Below, one piece after another: positions 10,829-20,442 of a stretch of DNA of 64,000 nucleotides. Both the position numbers and the translations under genes were made by a program. How positions within the stretch are numbered: position 1 is the first letter of the stretch; every line of letters starts with the position of its first letter. Origin of the DNA: Strigamia acuminata (taxonomy: Eukaryota > Arthropoda > Chilopoda > Geophilomorpha > Linotaeniidae); assembly GCA_949358305.1 (NCBI GenBank), contig OX442315.1, positions 11,062,427 through 11,126,426 on the forward strand. The letters run 5' to 3'. The notes beneath the pieces are model-generated. The model saw only the letters and a list, made by a program, of their open reading frames with translations. It ran no database searches and was not told the DNA's origin.

Positions 10829-10954
10829 ATGCAATCATTAAAGGATATTTCTACTAAAAATCTATTCGGGCGTATTATTGAACGTCCTGTTGAAGAAATG
10901 GAAGACGACCGAGTGAGTACCACACTCGATTTAATGGATTACTTCGACAAAGTC
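10829..10954 (+). pseudogene. LRR-like family gene, copy 3: first exon only
   Basis: The sequence encodes MQSLKDISTKNLFG, then RPVEEMEDDR and LMDYFDK. It matches exon 1 of copy 2 almost residue by residue, which supports the start at 10829. The sequence is cut at the expected splice donor by the LTR of the gag-only element at 10955. No exon 2 or 3 of this copy is found on the other side, where a differently oriented gene remnant begins. It is therefore a truncated copy. Confidence 0.75.
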
Positions 10955-11542
10955 TGTGGTGACCACGAGGTCATAAAAGTGTTTTTAGTATTTACAATAA
11001 TTAATCGTCAGATTATTACGAGAAAACTAGCTATACTAGTTTTACCGTTTCTGCGGAATCAACATGATGACGTCAGCCATTTTGCATAATTCCCCGAATT
11101 TATGCAAATACGTCATTTCCGGTCATTAGGGGGTATTTAAACCCGTGTTTTGACCGGAAGCGCGACTTACAGATATATCGCAGCAACAGTAGCATCACAC
11201 CTCACCTTTCAGGCCGAACACCACGGATTGATAGAGGACCGATGCCAGTTGCCCAAGTCATCTGTAACACCAAGCCAAAGATATTTGTCGTAGCAAAACT
11301 ACGACCGAAATATCTCACCATCGCCGAAGCGTTTTGCGAACACGTGTTTCGCCAGGACGCCATTAACCCTAGACAACCAGAAGCCACGTGTAAGACTGCC
11401 GTGCAGCAACAAATCGTATCCGCCGACAAGGATCCGAGACCACAACATTGTTAAGTATTATTGTAATATTACAGTGTTCAATAAAAAGGTTATTATTGTA
11501 AGATATTGTGTAAGTTTATTTACCGGAATCAAGGTTACGACA
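10955..11542 (+). repeat. 5' LTR of the gag-only element
   Basis: It starts TGTGGTGACC and ends GTTACGACA. It contains an AATAAA near 11480 (ttcaataaaaagg). The partner is at 14638-15225, same length, with two differences noted (gcgcgactta versus gcgccactta, and a G/A change in the tract reading gtgcagcaac on this side). Confidence 0.9.
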
Positions 11543-11544
11543 CG

Positions 11545-11562
11545 TGGGGGTCTGTCCGGGAT
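11545..11562 (+). other. primer binding site, proline-tRNA type
   Basis: TGGGGGTCTGTCCGGGAT lies two bases after the LTR. It closely resembles the proline-tRNA primer site of murine leukaemia virus type retroviruses. The Gypsy element further right has the same site with one change. Confidence 0.7.
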
Positions 11563-11627
11563 AGTTTGACTAATCAGACTATTTAAAATAAACATATCTT
11601 ACGGTTTGGAATTTACAAACTATCGAA

Positions 11628-14210
11628 ATGACAAAAAGCAACAAAAAGAGCAGAAACCCTTCGACCGCAAGCGCCCGAAGAAAAGCCATGGAATCAGCCA
11701 AGGCAAGGGCCGAAGCATTGGCTAGCCCAGCGTTAGATAAATTACCGCCGGAATCGACGAAAAGAAATACGATTGGAAAAACACCAATCGATAAAAACAA
11801 CGCCGATAAATTACCGCCGGAATCGACGAAAAGAAATACGATTGGAAAAACACCAATCGATAAAAACAACGCCGATAAATTACCGCCGGAATCGACGAAA
11901 GGAAATATAGTCGGAAAAACACCGATTAGAAAAACTCCAAACCACGCCGAAAAAACGTCTGTCGGACAAACACTGATTAATAAGACGTCGACGAAACCTC
12001 AACCTGACCCGCCGATTAATAATAAACAAATTAATTTCACGGACGAAGTAGAGGAAGATTCAGACAAAAGTCAAGACGGGTATAGCCTATTCGACAAGTA
12101 CGATAACAACCAAAGTAATCGAGTCACCATCACGCACGGCTACAACAGTTCGAAATCACAAATCAACAGATGCAGAGAAGCATACGAAATCGCCCGATTA
12201 ATGGGAATCCCGTACGACAAAGAAGGGGATCCGCTGGCCCAATTGGACATGATACTCCAGCTGACAAGAGAACGGGCGGAAAAAAGAGCTATCCGACGAG
12301 GAAAGAAGGCCGTCAAGCGTCAAAAAACGAATAATCAGACGACCGACTCGTACGACTCGACCCGAACCAGTTCCGACGCGGACGACGAAAGCGAAGCTGA
12401 TTCGCTCGATTCGAAAGGAATTAACGTCCAAGGATGGGCTAGTATCGTAGACGAGCCCGTTGAAGTGCAAAACGAATTCTTGGAAGCTTTTCAGCAAGAC
12501 AGTCGCAATAATCGCGGGAGACAATCGTGGGCATTCGCACAATCTTTCGCCGCTAAAGCTGGCCATACCAGCCAAACGCCAAACGACCCGAATTCTGAAA
12601 TGATACGATTAATTAATCAGAAAAACCAGGTCAGAAATCAACAGGGACAAGATAGGTTGGCAATGCCAAGCCTCGAAGATATACGGACGGTTAAAGCCAA
12701 CGTCGACGCAGCCAACGAAGCCGCGAAAACCAAGATCAGGACCGCTAACGACGCCGATAAGGAAGCCGCGAAAGTCAATTCGCAACTATACGGAGGGAGA
12801 AAATCAACCGTATTAATAAAACAAAATAACGGGATCCTGAGCGGAACAGCTGTGAATGGGACCTTTCCCCCCGGAACACAGCTGACTGCGACTTCGCCAG
12901 CTTTAACTAATCAGAATTCCCCTCAACACCAGAATTCTTCGCAAAACCACCAATTCCTTCCTCAAAACGGAAATATTTCACCGAGTTATGGGAGTCAGAG
13001 CCAATCCGACCCCATATTGGAAGAGCGATTACGAATGATAGAAGAACACATACGTGCCGATTCACGGACCGGCCGAAACCAAGACTTGGATGAACGAGAC
13101 GAACAGAATGAAAACCTACTCCGAAAATATTCAGCCGACCGCTGGGCGTTAGATAACAAAGACCGAAACATCAAGTGGCCCCAGCTGCGCCTGATGAAAT
13201 TCGACGGTACGTGGAGGGCAGAAAATAAATTTCTAAATGAGGTGGCACTCACCATCTCGAGACTCGGAGCCGAACCAGACGAAATGGTAGTTAAGGGGCT
13301 GCCAGAAATGCTGGTAAGAGAGGCGAGAGAATGGTATGTGGAGGCAAACTTGAAGTATTGGGAGCAATTTGTGGTCGCCTTCAATACGCAATATGGCGAA
13401 ACACAAAAAGAGATTAGACAACGAGTCAGTCTCATGCAGCAGGCGACCGGAGAAGAGCTACGAGCCTATTTTCTGCGAGCTAAAAGTCTGTTCAATGAAC
13501 TGTATACTCCGCTGGACGCTTACGCTCAACGACTAATTTTTGATAAAGGATTGAACGAGGCATCCAAAAAGGTGCTTCGCGACATGAACGCTCCAACAAC
13601 CGACAGCTTCGAACAACTGTTGAAATTTGTCGATAAACGTCACGAAGAAGTAAATGACCGGTACACAGACGCTCTAACACCGGAAGAAAGAAAATTAGTC
13701 CAACTTCGCATACAGCGAATCCACGCCAGAAATAACGACGCAGGGCGATTAATCCGGTCGCGAACGTTCCTAAACGGAGACATAGAGGCGGCCCCACCAA
13801 AGAAACCCAGCGACAAGTCGACTTCTAACCCGATACCAGCCCCTAAAGCTTATCGAGCTAGTACAAAAACCGATACACCTAATTTCGAAGACGGGAGAGA
13901 AAGTGAAGAAGACGACTCCGAGCAGAACTCAGAGGGCGACGCGAATAAAACCGAGCATCACAACCCAAAGAGTGACAAGCATTACGAAAAAAGGGATTTC
14001 ACAAAACAATCATTCACACGGACGAAAAACTCTACTACAAGACCTTGCAATTATTGTAACGAGGTGGGACATTGGAGGAGGGATTGCCCGAAACGAAAAA
14101 AGAGGAAGGAAGAGAAGAAAGCCGCCGAGAACGAAGCATTGTTAGAAAAGCTAACAGCTAAATTTGAAGAATTGACAAAAAACTGGTTAAAGCAGACAGA
14201 GAAAAAATAA
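11628..14210 (+). CDS. gag polyprotein of the gag-only element (860 residues)
   Basis: The N-terminal 300 residues are charged and low-complexity, with three tandem 23-residue repeats (DKLPPESTKRNTIGKTP core). The capsid-like core lies at about residues 520-690: FDGTWRAENKFLNEV, AREWYVEA, QFVVAFNTQYGET. It aligns by eye with the gag of the Gypsy element (FDGSWKAGDRFLDEV, AREWYQGL, DLRYGET). One CCHC knuckle, CNYCNEVGHWRRDC, lies at residues 807-820, followed by a Lys-rich tail. The stop sits in an A-run, with a second ORF continuing in the -1 frame. It should be able to form particles and package RNA, but the element encodes no enzymes. Confidence 0.85.
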   Translation: MTKSNKKSRNPSTASARRKAMESAKARAEALASPALDKLPPESTKRNTIGKTPIDKNNADKLPPESTKRNTIGKTPIDKNNADKLPPESTKGNIVGKTPIRKTPNHAEKTSVGQTLINKTSTKPQPDPPINNKQINFTDEVEEDSDKSQDGYSLFDKYDNNQSNRVTITHGYNSSKSQINRCREAYEIARLMGIPYDKEGDPLAQLDMILQLTRERAEKRAIRRGKKAVKRQKTNNQTTDSYDSTRTSSDADDESEADSLDSKGINVQGWASIVDEPVEVQNEFLEAFQQDSRNNRGRQSWAFAQSFAAKAGHTSQTPNDPNSEMIRLINQKNQVRNQQGQDRLAMPSLEDIRTVKANVDAANEAAKTKIRTANDADKEAAKVNSQLYGGRKSTVLIKQNNGILSGTAVNGTFPPGTQLTATSPALTNQNSPQHQNSSQNHQFLPQNGNISPSYGSQSQSDPILEERLRMIEEHIRADSRTGRNQDLDERDEQNENLLRKYSADRWALDNKDRNIKWPQLRLMKFDGTWRAENKFLNEVALTISRLGAEPDEMVVKGLPEMLVREAREWYVEANLKYWEQFVVAFNTQYGETQKEIRQRVSLMQQATGEELRAYFLRAKSLFNELYTPLDAYAQRLIFDKGLNEASKKVLRDMNAPTTDSFEQLLKFVDKRHEEVNDRYTDALTPEERKLVQLRIQRIHARNNDAGRLIRSRTFLNGDIEAAPPKKPSDKSTSNPIPAPKAYRASTKTDTPNFEDGRESEEDDSEQNSEGDANKTEHHNPKSDKHYEKRDFTKQSFTRTKNSTTRPCNYCNEVGHWRRDCPKRKKRKEEKKAAENEALLEKLTAKFEELTKNWLKQTEKK
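11728..11935 (+). repeat. three 69-bp tandem repeats inside gag
   Basis: The unit runs from gataaattaccgccggaatc and recurs every 69 bases, keeping the frame. The first two copies are nearly identical; the third diverges after ggaaatatag. Confidence 0.85.
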
Positions 14211-14557
14211 ATCTGTCTGCACGCCCGGAAGACCGAACCCCGAATAGAACCACGAACGAAACAATTAACCAAGCAATCAACGAAATAATTACGGAAGAAA
14301 TAGATAAATTAAAAATCGAATTAGATAATAAAGAAACCAGCGACTCAGATTCGGAAGATGAATTAAAAACCAAATGGAAAAACACCAATTGGTTAGAAAA
14401 ACAAATTAAGGAATTACAGACGAAAATCGCTTATTTCACCACAGCCTACTTCACCACCGAAAAATTAAAATACCGTGGCTCAACCACTGGCAGAAGAAGA
14501 ACCACCCCACCTCCTTCTATGAGTGCCCTCAAGGAGTCACTCGAGAGGAAGATGTAG
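14207..14557 (+). CDS. short ORF in the -1 frame after gag (116 residues)
   Basis: An open frame overlaps the gag stop (gag ends GAG AAA AAA TAA) and continues in the -1 phase to a TAG at 14555-14557. It has no ATG near its start, so access would need -1 frameshifting on the A-run. The product is acidic then basic, with coiled-coil-like spacing (ITEEIDKLKIELDN, NWLEKQIKELQTKIA) and an Arg/Thr-rich tail. No protease DSG motif or other enzyme motif is present. It could be a decayed remnant of pol or a small fused accessory domain. It is too long to dismiss but unproven. Confidence 0.5.
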   Translation: MNLSARPEDRTPNRTTNETINQAINEIITEEIDKLKIELDNKETSDSDSEDELKTKWKNTNWLEKQIKELQTKIAYFTTAYFTTEKLKYRGSTTGRRRTTPPPSMSALKESLERKM

Positions 14558-14625
14558 TCAAAAAACATTTTTAAAAGAGAAATTTCGCAATGTCATTTAT
14601 CTTTTTATTTTATAACGACATTGCT

Positions 14626-14637
14626 GAGGAGGGGACG
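14626..14637 (+). other. polypurine tract
   Basis: The purine-rich run gaggagggga followed by cg sits directly before the 3' LTR, as needed for plus-strand priming. Confidence 0.7.
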
Positions 14638-15225
14638 TGTGGTGACCACGAGGTCATAAAAGTGTTTTTAGTATTTACAATAATTAATCGTCAGATTATT
14701 ACGAGAAAACTAGCTATACTAGTTTTACCGTTTCTGCGGAATCAACATGATGACGTCAGCCATTTTGCATAATTCCCCGAATTTATGCAAATACGTCATT
14801 TCCGGTCATTAGGGGGTATTTAAACCCGTGTTTTGACCGGAAGCGCCACTTACAGATATATCGCAGCAACAGTAGCATCACACCTCACCTTTCAGGCCGA
14901 ACACCACGGATTGATAGAGGACCGATGCCAGTTGCCCAAGTCATCTGTAACACCAAGCCAAAGATATTTGTCGTAGCAAAACTACGACCGAAATATCTCA
15001 CCATCGCCGAAGCGTTTTGCGAACACGTGTTTCGCCAGGACGCCATTAACCCTAGACAACCAGAAGCCACGTGTAAGACTGCCGCGCAGCAACAAATCGT
15101 ATCCGCCGACAAGGATCCGAGACCACAACATTGTTAAGTATTATTGTAATATTACAGTGTTCAATAAAAAGGTTATTATTGTAAGATATTGTGTAAGTTT
15201 ATTTACCGGAATCAAGGTTACGACA
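14638..15225 (+). repeat. 3' LTR of the gag-only element
   Basis: Partner of 10955-11542. It ends GTTACGACA directly against the truncated 3' end of the minus-strand LRR gene. Confidence 0.9.
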
Positions 15226-16362
15226 GTTTTGAAACCAATTGGTCAGAAAATTCATCGCAATCAGCGATAGTTAAACTTTCCAAATTCTGACAAAGCAACA
15301 ATAACTTGTCGGTTACATGTATGTCAAAATTCCACCTGTAATTAACTTGTAGACGACGAAGGTTCTTGTAAGGAATATGCTCAGCCAAATGCCGTAAAGA
15401 AACAGCATCGTCACTATCATTAGAAATGTCACATCGAATCAATTCTAAACTCTCAAGCAGTGGACAGCAATGATCAATAAGTCTAATCTTGACAAGTGAA
15501 CAGTCGTACAGACCTAGACTGGTTATTCGTAGTAATTTGTCTTGTGAGTGGTTCAAGATCCATCCCACGTCCGGAATTTGTGAAAGAAATAATTTGCATA
15601 AATTCGGGAAAACGGCGGTGACGGTGGCGATCGTTTGTTCATTATAAGGATAAGGATAGTATGAACACTCTTTGAGGGAATAAGTGCGCAGTGGTTCGTT
15701 CGAAATGATTTGTTGTTCTAACAAACGAAATACTGTAACTCACTCCAGTGATCATGTTTGAAATCTTTTAAAAGCGGCAGATGGTTTAGAATGGCTAAAC
15801 AACCCTCGGCTGTTACTCCGGTATGTGTGATATTTAAATACTGCAGTTTTATCTTGCTAAATGAAGAGACCGAATCATCAGAAACGTATCGGCAGTCCGC
15901 CAAGTTTAGGTAGTGTAAAAGCGGACAATGTTTTCCGATTGCAGCGACATCTCGGTCATTGATTTCCCATCTCTGGCTTAGGCTTAGACGTTGAAGTTTT
16001 GGAGAACGTTGCAGCAGTTTGATTGGAAGTGAGAGGTCTAGACAGTATCTCTCTGAATCTGAAAATCGATCCAAGTTTAGATCTACGAGGTTTTCACAAA
16101 CGTCGCTTATTCCCTCCAATAGAGGCTCAATTGGAAGATCAAACTTGTTTAAATGGCGGAGTATTCACGTACCCGAATGAATGAAAATGGTCGAAGGCAA
16201 ACGGCGATCGGTACGTCTAAAGTTATCACAAAGTCGAAAATAAATTGTTTCGATAAATATGGCGGGGTATTGCGTTAATTCATGTTTGATTTCTTCAAAA
16301 TGGACGGTTGCTTTGGTCATACACAGATCTTCGAGACGCGAAGTTGATTTCTTGTACGGCAT
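15226..16362 (-). pseudogene. second-type LRR gene (F-box/LRR-like), interrupted and 3'-truncated
   Basis: The ATG at 16362 opens MPYKKSTSRLEDLC. Typical cysteine-containing LRRs follow (CENLVDLNLDRFSD, SPKLQRLSLSQRWEINDRDVAAIGKHCPLL split over two repeats, LHYLNLADCRYVSDDSV, LQYLNITHTGVTAEG, CPLLESLELIRCDISN, CQNLESLTIADCDEFSD). This is the AMN1/FBXL type of LRR. Three defects are visible. A TGA at 16163-16165 stands where the duplicate at 31110 has CGA. A one-base phase change near 15720 breaks the frame; a very short intron there is less likely. The 3' end is cut by the LTR at 15225. It is therefore a pseudogene, formerly probably a substrate adaptor or similar scaffold. Confidence 0.8.
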
Positions 16363-16597
16363 GTTTGTGCTTGATTACGGCGTCTTAGTAAATTGTTAGC
16401 GGACAGACCATTTATGTACGCAATGTGGGAGACGTTGGGTAAACGTTTGTATACGGGGTTTTATACGATTGGCCATTTCGGCGGGGAGCAATGCGTGAAT
16501 AATTCGAACTACATGTTTGATGACAAGATAGAATCCAAATCGATAATTTAATGTGTCAAAAGTGCATTACTCCACTACAACATGCCTTTTTAGGTTT
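16363..16597. other. upstream region of the LRR pseudogene, duplicated at 31115-31325
   Basis: About 220 bp, including caatgtgggagacgttgggt, tttgtatacgggg and gataatttaatgtgtcaaaa, recur upstream of the second copy. This shows that the gene and its promoter were duplicated together. Confidence 0.7.
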
Positions 16598-17616
16598 TGT
16601 CGCGCTCAACTCTAACCGTCGCTAACTCGTGGGTTGATTACTTAATTCGACTAACTCACTACCGCTTTGCTCAAGCGGTTTACCCAAAGAAATGATTACA
16701 CAGATATAAAAGGTAAAATATAATATAGATTTATTCTGTGGGACAATGTACAGATATATCTTATATATATATATATATAAAAGGTAGGTAAAAGGTAAAT
16801 CGGAATGGGTGAAGGGAAATGGAAAGGTAAAGGTATGATGAAAGCTGGCTGGAATCGGCGAGGTCGTCTGTTGTCTCGGTCGTGTCCAAGATGGCGTCCT
16901 CGTTGTGGCAACGTGGTGTCGTCTTGGGCCGGCGTGGCAATATGGCGTCCTCGGCTCGTCTCTGGCTGGTCCTTCGGGCTCACGCTGGTCGGGCGCGAGT
17001 GAATGCTTAGTTAAAAGGCTTACTTCGGGCTGTTGTCTAGGTTTTTGTGTGGTGTCCGGCGATCACACAGCGGCGGACTCTTCTGGCTCCCGGCGGTCAC
17101 ACAGCGGCGGGAACGCTCGTCGTGGTTTTACTGCAGTTTAGGCTTGTGCGACCGTTTGTCTGCACAACTCGCTAAACTGGAGTGGTTTTTACTATTTCTA
17201 GCTGGTGTGCTAAAATAGTGTGGTAATCTTATCTCGCAGGTTACTCTGCGGAGTTTGACACTGACCAAACGTACTCACGGTAAATTGTCCTTTGTCCTTG
17301 GTCAATCCCAGTATATTTACTTGGGCCTGATCTTGTAGGACGACGGGTTTACGTGTGTTTCTCGTTTGATGGTTGTGTTGGTTCTGCCCGCTCAGTGCAA
17401 GGCACATTCCTTTGCACAAAGCGGGGTTGACAGGTGACCGGAATCACCCAATGGTGGGGTGGACGAGCCATCCCCACTCCCTCAGGGCAGACGCCTGTCC
17501 ATTGACTAGATGTCAATGCACTGAGGGAAGGGAGACGCGCTTGCGGCTCCCCTTACACCCGAAACGAGGTCACGAGAGAAACTCTTCGTTGACCCCGGTC
17601 CAGTCGGGTCACAACA
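16598..17616 (-). repeat. 3' LTR of the Gypsy element (1019 bp)
   Basis: On the minus strand it starts TGTTGTGACC and ends GCGCGACA. It contains a (TA)n run at about 16763-16780. Identical to 29082-30100 wherever compared. Confidence 0.95.
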
Positions 17617-17630
17617 CTTCCCCCTCCGAG
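17617..17630 (-). other. polypurine tract of the Gypsy element
   Basis: The minus strand reads cggagggggaag immediately before the 3' LTR. Confidence 0.7.
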
Positions 17631-17652
17631 CTCAGACCGTGGGGCTGAGCGA

Positions 17653-20442
17653 TCACTTCTTTCCTGGGGGACCCGACACTGAGTCCGTCACCTGGGCGTA
17701 ACTCACTCCAGGGACAGGCGGTTGAGTGCCGGGTGGCGCGGGTAGATCGCCTACTAACGCCGAGGACCGATCTCGGGGGTCCTCATGCTCCGTAATGAAG
17801 CATAATGCATGGCCGTCAACTGGCTCATGCGGGGCACGCGTCCTCTCGTGTAACCAAACGCTCGGGATGTAGGCGGAGAAGCCGGTGTTCGTATGCCGGA
17901 TGGCATTGGCTTCCGCTGGCGTCACTGGCACACGGTGGGCTCTCAGCAACCTCTGGTGGAAGATGAGGTCTCTAGTCTTCCGGATCTGGTTGTGAAGCCA
18001 GATGAAGACTGATTTGCCTTTGTCCCGCTGCGCGAGGATAAACCTCCTGGTCGCCGTCGTCATCGAGAGATGGGGAAACTCTTCGATGATTCGCCCGTAA
18101 TAGTCTGGCGGAGGCGGTGCCGGCTTCGGCTTCTGGGTGGCCGCGGGAATAGCGGCTTGCGTCGTTGTCGCCGCTCGGGCCGGTGAGGTCCCGGGCGGTG
18201 TCGGCTTCGTTTGCTCGACGGACCTGACGGGTGGCGTTCGGCACAGCAAGCGCTTTGGTTTACCCGCCACTTCGAACAGGGCGGGTCCTTGCGGGGATAT
18301 CTCCGCAGGCATCGGTGGCGGAATCGGAACTCCGCTCGTCGGCGAGATCACCATTTCTACATCCTCTGCCGATTCTTCCGTCTGGATGGTCAAGGCGCGC
18401 AGTTGTTGGGTAGGCGCCGCTGTCCAGGTGGCGGAGGTATAACGAAACGCCGTGCTTCGCAACTTGTACCCCTCAAATTCGGGGTTTACCACATCCCTGG
18501 TTAGCTCGTACCGAGTCAACACAGGGTCGGGCAGAATGGAGCTCCACTCTGCGAGGAGTGCACGGGGAACCTGTACACCCTCTCTGTCCACGACAGACCA
18601 TGCGGCCATCGCCTGACGCCCTTCTCCGAAGAGTGCTGGGGTTAGCAGCTGCATCATGACCTTGGTCAATGATAGCTGTAGGCTGCGACGATTCACTGGA
18701 TTCGATCGCTCCGAATCCGCAGTGAAGGCACACGAGAGCTTACTCATCATCGCCGTTGCCCATTCGATGAAATATCGCTGGGCCTGATCCACACCTCGCA
18801 AGGCGGGCGCGGAGACTCTTGGGTCTTCCATCACGAAGCGAAACGCTGAGAGCTCGGAGATAGTCGGATTGGCGGCTTCTCTCGCGAGTCGCGCTTCTTC
18901 GTCTCGCCTCTCGAAAAACAGGGCCGAGGAACCGGATCGGGGTTGGCTCGGCCTGTAAATGCCGGTCAAATTGGCTCGACATTCCTGCGCAATGCTCTGT
19001 CCAACGGGGAGAGGGACTGAGCGGTCGGTGGGTAAATCCGGCGGATCGCTCGAATTCAACAACGACGGCGGCGGCAGGTTCGGAGGCGGCTGCGTCTTGG
19101 TCGGCAGCGTCGGCGTCGGCAGCGGTGGTGTTGGCTGCGTCGGCGGTGGTGGCGTCTCCGTCGTCTGCACTCCAGTCATTGCGACTTGGAGCGCCGGGAG
19201 ATGTTGTCCGGAGCCTGAAGGCTGCACGATGGCGGTTGGCATGCCATCGGGTCGTGGTCGCGAATTAATGTAGTCTGCGAGCCACCTTGCCACCTCGTGT
19301 GGGGTCACCTTCCCGTCGGTGACAACACCCATCTTCCTGGCGTGTTTCATCGCGGGATCGAAACGTGTCAGTTTCGTCCGCTTCATCTGAGTCAGAATCT
19401 CGCGAAGGTCCCGCGTATCTGCCGCTGGGACGTTTCGCTCACCTGACTGGCTACCACCTCGTCGACCCGCTCTCTTGGAGGCGTAGGCGGGTTCGGGGAT
19501 GGGACGGCCCCGAGCTTCGCACCTCGCGAAGTATCGCTCTTTGCGATCTTTTTTCCGCTGCTCGCGATGAGTCAGCGGACGTCTAGAAGTGCTGGGACGA
19601 GAGACTCGCTCTTCGTCACCAGACATCCAAACCTCCTTGCACTCCTTACCGTCTTTAATCTGACGGTTTATGAAAATTCGCGGTCGGGAATACTGCGAAG
19701 GGTCACGCACCGTACTAGTGGATGGCCCAGCTTCGTTGCCTTCAGTCGTGTTTTGAGCGACACGCTGCTTCTTGGTTGTCGCTGGGGAACGCGACTGGCT
19801 GTCCCCGGCGCCTTTGGAGCGCTTGCGCTTCCGCGGGTAGCTGCTCTTGGGCCCCAAAATCCCCAGGTAGTGGAGCTGCCACATCTCGGCTTGGGACGTC
19901 AAAATTCCCATCCGAGGTCTCCACTGGGGCGTACTCTCTCCCAATCGCAGCCTCTCAAACCACAGATGAATATCATCCGCGGTCATCCCCTCGTTTTGGA
20001 GGATGCGCTCGGCCACTGCCGTAGCGGTATCCACCAGCTGTTGTCTATAATGCTGGTAGATGGCCTCACGGGCCTCTTCTGTCTCGGCTGCTCGCCACGC
20101 ATGCAGCACGTGTTCCTCCGCCGGGTTGCCAGTGTACTGACTTGACAATCCGGGGTGGAAAATCGGCGATTTCGGGTCATCGTCACGAGCTAACTCTGTG
20201 GCGATGCCTTCGCGCATTCCCTCCGGGAACGTATCCAGGAGCGTGCAGTCTCGTACCCAACGTCGGGCGATGCATCGGGAATGTAGTATTCGCAGGCGCC
20301 AAGGGTCGGCGTCTTCGCCGAAACATCGTCGGTAAAAATCGGGCAGCGCGCCTCGAAATATCCCGCCACGAGTGATGCAAGCGGGGTCTAATGGTCCCCA
20401 TGTTTTACGTAGTGCCATCTGGAAGGATGGAGAAATAAACAA
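17653..20442 (-). CDS. third ORF of the Gypsy element, unknown function (929 residues)
   Basis: It occupies the env position but has no signal peptide, no transmembrane segment and no Cys-rich ectodomain. A conserved start is ambiguous between Met-1 and MALRKTW nine residues in. The N-terminal 190 residues look folded and helical (DFYRRCFGEDADPW, WRAAETEEAREAIYQHY). Next comes a basic stretch PRKRKRSKG that could be a nuclear signal, a disordered Pro-rich middle (TPPPPTQPTPPLPTPTLP) and a second folded part at about 540-690. The C-terminal segment contains YYGRIIEEFPHL and WLHNQIRKT. I do not recognise the family. It could be a nuclear or RNA-binding accessory protein. Confidence 0.7.
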   Translation of the reverse strand: MFISPSFQMALRKTWGPLDPACITRGGIFRGALPDFYRRCFGEDADPWRLRILHSRCIARRWVRDCTLLDTFPEGMREGIATELARDDDPKSPIFHPGLSSQYTGNPAEEHVLHAWRAAETEEAREAIYQHYRQQLVDTATAVAERILQNEGMTADDIHLWFERLRLGESTPQWRPRMGILTSQAEMWQLHYLGILGPKSSYPRKRKRSKGAGDSQSRSPATTKKQRVAQNTTEGNEAGPSTSTVRDPSQYSRPRIFINRQIKDGKECKEVWMSGDEERVSRPSTSRRPLTHREQRKKDRKERYFARCEARGRPIPEPAYASKRAGRRGGSQSGERNVPAADTRDLREILTQMKRTKLTRFDPAMKHARKMGVVTDGKVTPHEVARWLADYINSRPRPDGMPTAIVQPSGSGQHLPALQVAMTGVQTTETPPPPTQPTPPLPTPTLPTKTQPPPNLPPPSLLNSSDPPDLPTDRSVPLPVGQSIAQECRANLTGIYRPSQPRSGSSALFFERRDEEARLAREAANPTISELSAFRFVMEDPRVSAPALRGVDQAQRYFIEWATAMMSKLSCAFTADSERSNPVNRRSLQLSLTKVMMQLLTPALFGEGRQAMAAWSVVDREGVQVPRALLAEWSSILPDPVLTRYELTRDVVNPEFEGYKLRSTAFRYTSATWTAAPTQQLRALTIQTEESAEDVEMVISPTSGVPIPPPMPAEISPQGPALFEVAGKPKRLLCRTPPVRSVEQTKPTPPGTSPARAATTTQAAIPAATQKPKPAPPPPDYYGRIIEEFPHLSMTTATRRFILAQRDKGKSVFIWLHNQIRKTRDLIFHQRLLRAHRVPVTPAEANAIRHTNTGFSAYIPSVWLHERTRAPHEPVDGHALCFITEHEDPRDRSSALVGDLPAPPGTQPPVPGVSYAQVTDSVSGPPGKK

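Larger units (their letters stand above)
10955..15225 (+). mobile_element. gag-only LTR retrotransposon, 4271 bp
   Basis: Two 588-bp LTRs (10955-11542 and 14638-15225) flank an internal region of 3.1 kb with a tRNA primer site, a gag ORF, a short overlapping ORF and a purine tract. No protease, reverse transcriptase or integrase is present. The organisation resembles the TR-GAG class of non-autonomous elements described from plants. The LTRs differ at two positions I could find, so the copy is young. Its gag and primer site are related to the full Gypsy element at 16598-30100, a possible source of enzymes in trans (inference). No target duplication is visible at its ends. Confidence 0.85.

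Noticed and set aside
15690-15730. A 26-28-base intron between the two halves of the LRR pseudogene
   Set aside because: GTGAGT and TTAG are present, but this is shorter than any other intron here. A one-base phase change in an already broken gene is simpler.
16696-17648. ORFs of 60-95 codons repeated at 29180-30111
   Set aside because: They lie inside the two identical LTRs, so their repetition reflects LTR identity, not gene duplication.
18137-20145. Long plus-strand ORFs opposite the third Gypsy ORF
   Set aside because: They are antisense to a GC-rich 929-codon frame and have no recognisable motif; such shadows are expected.
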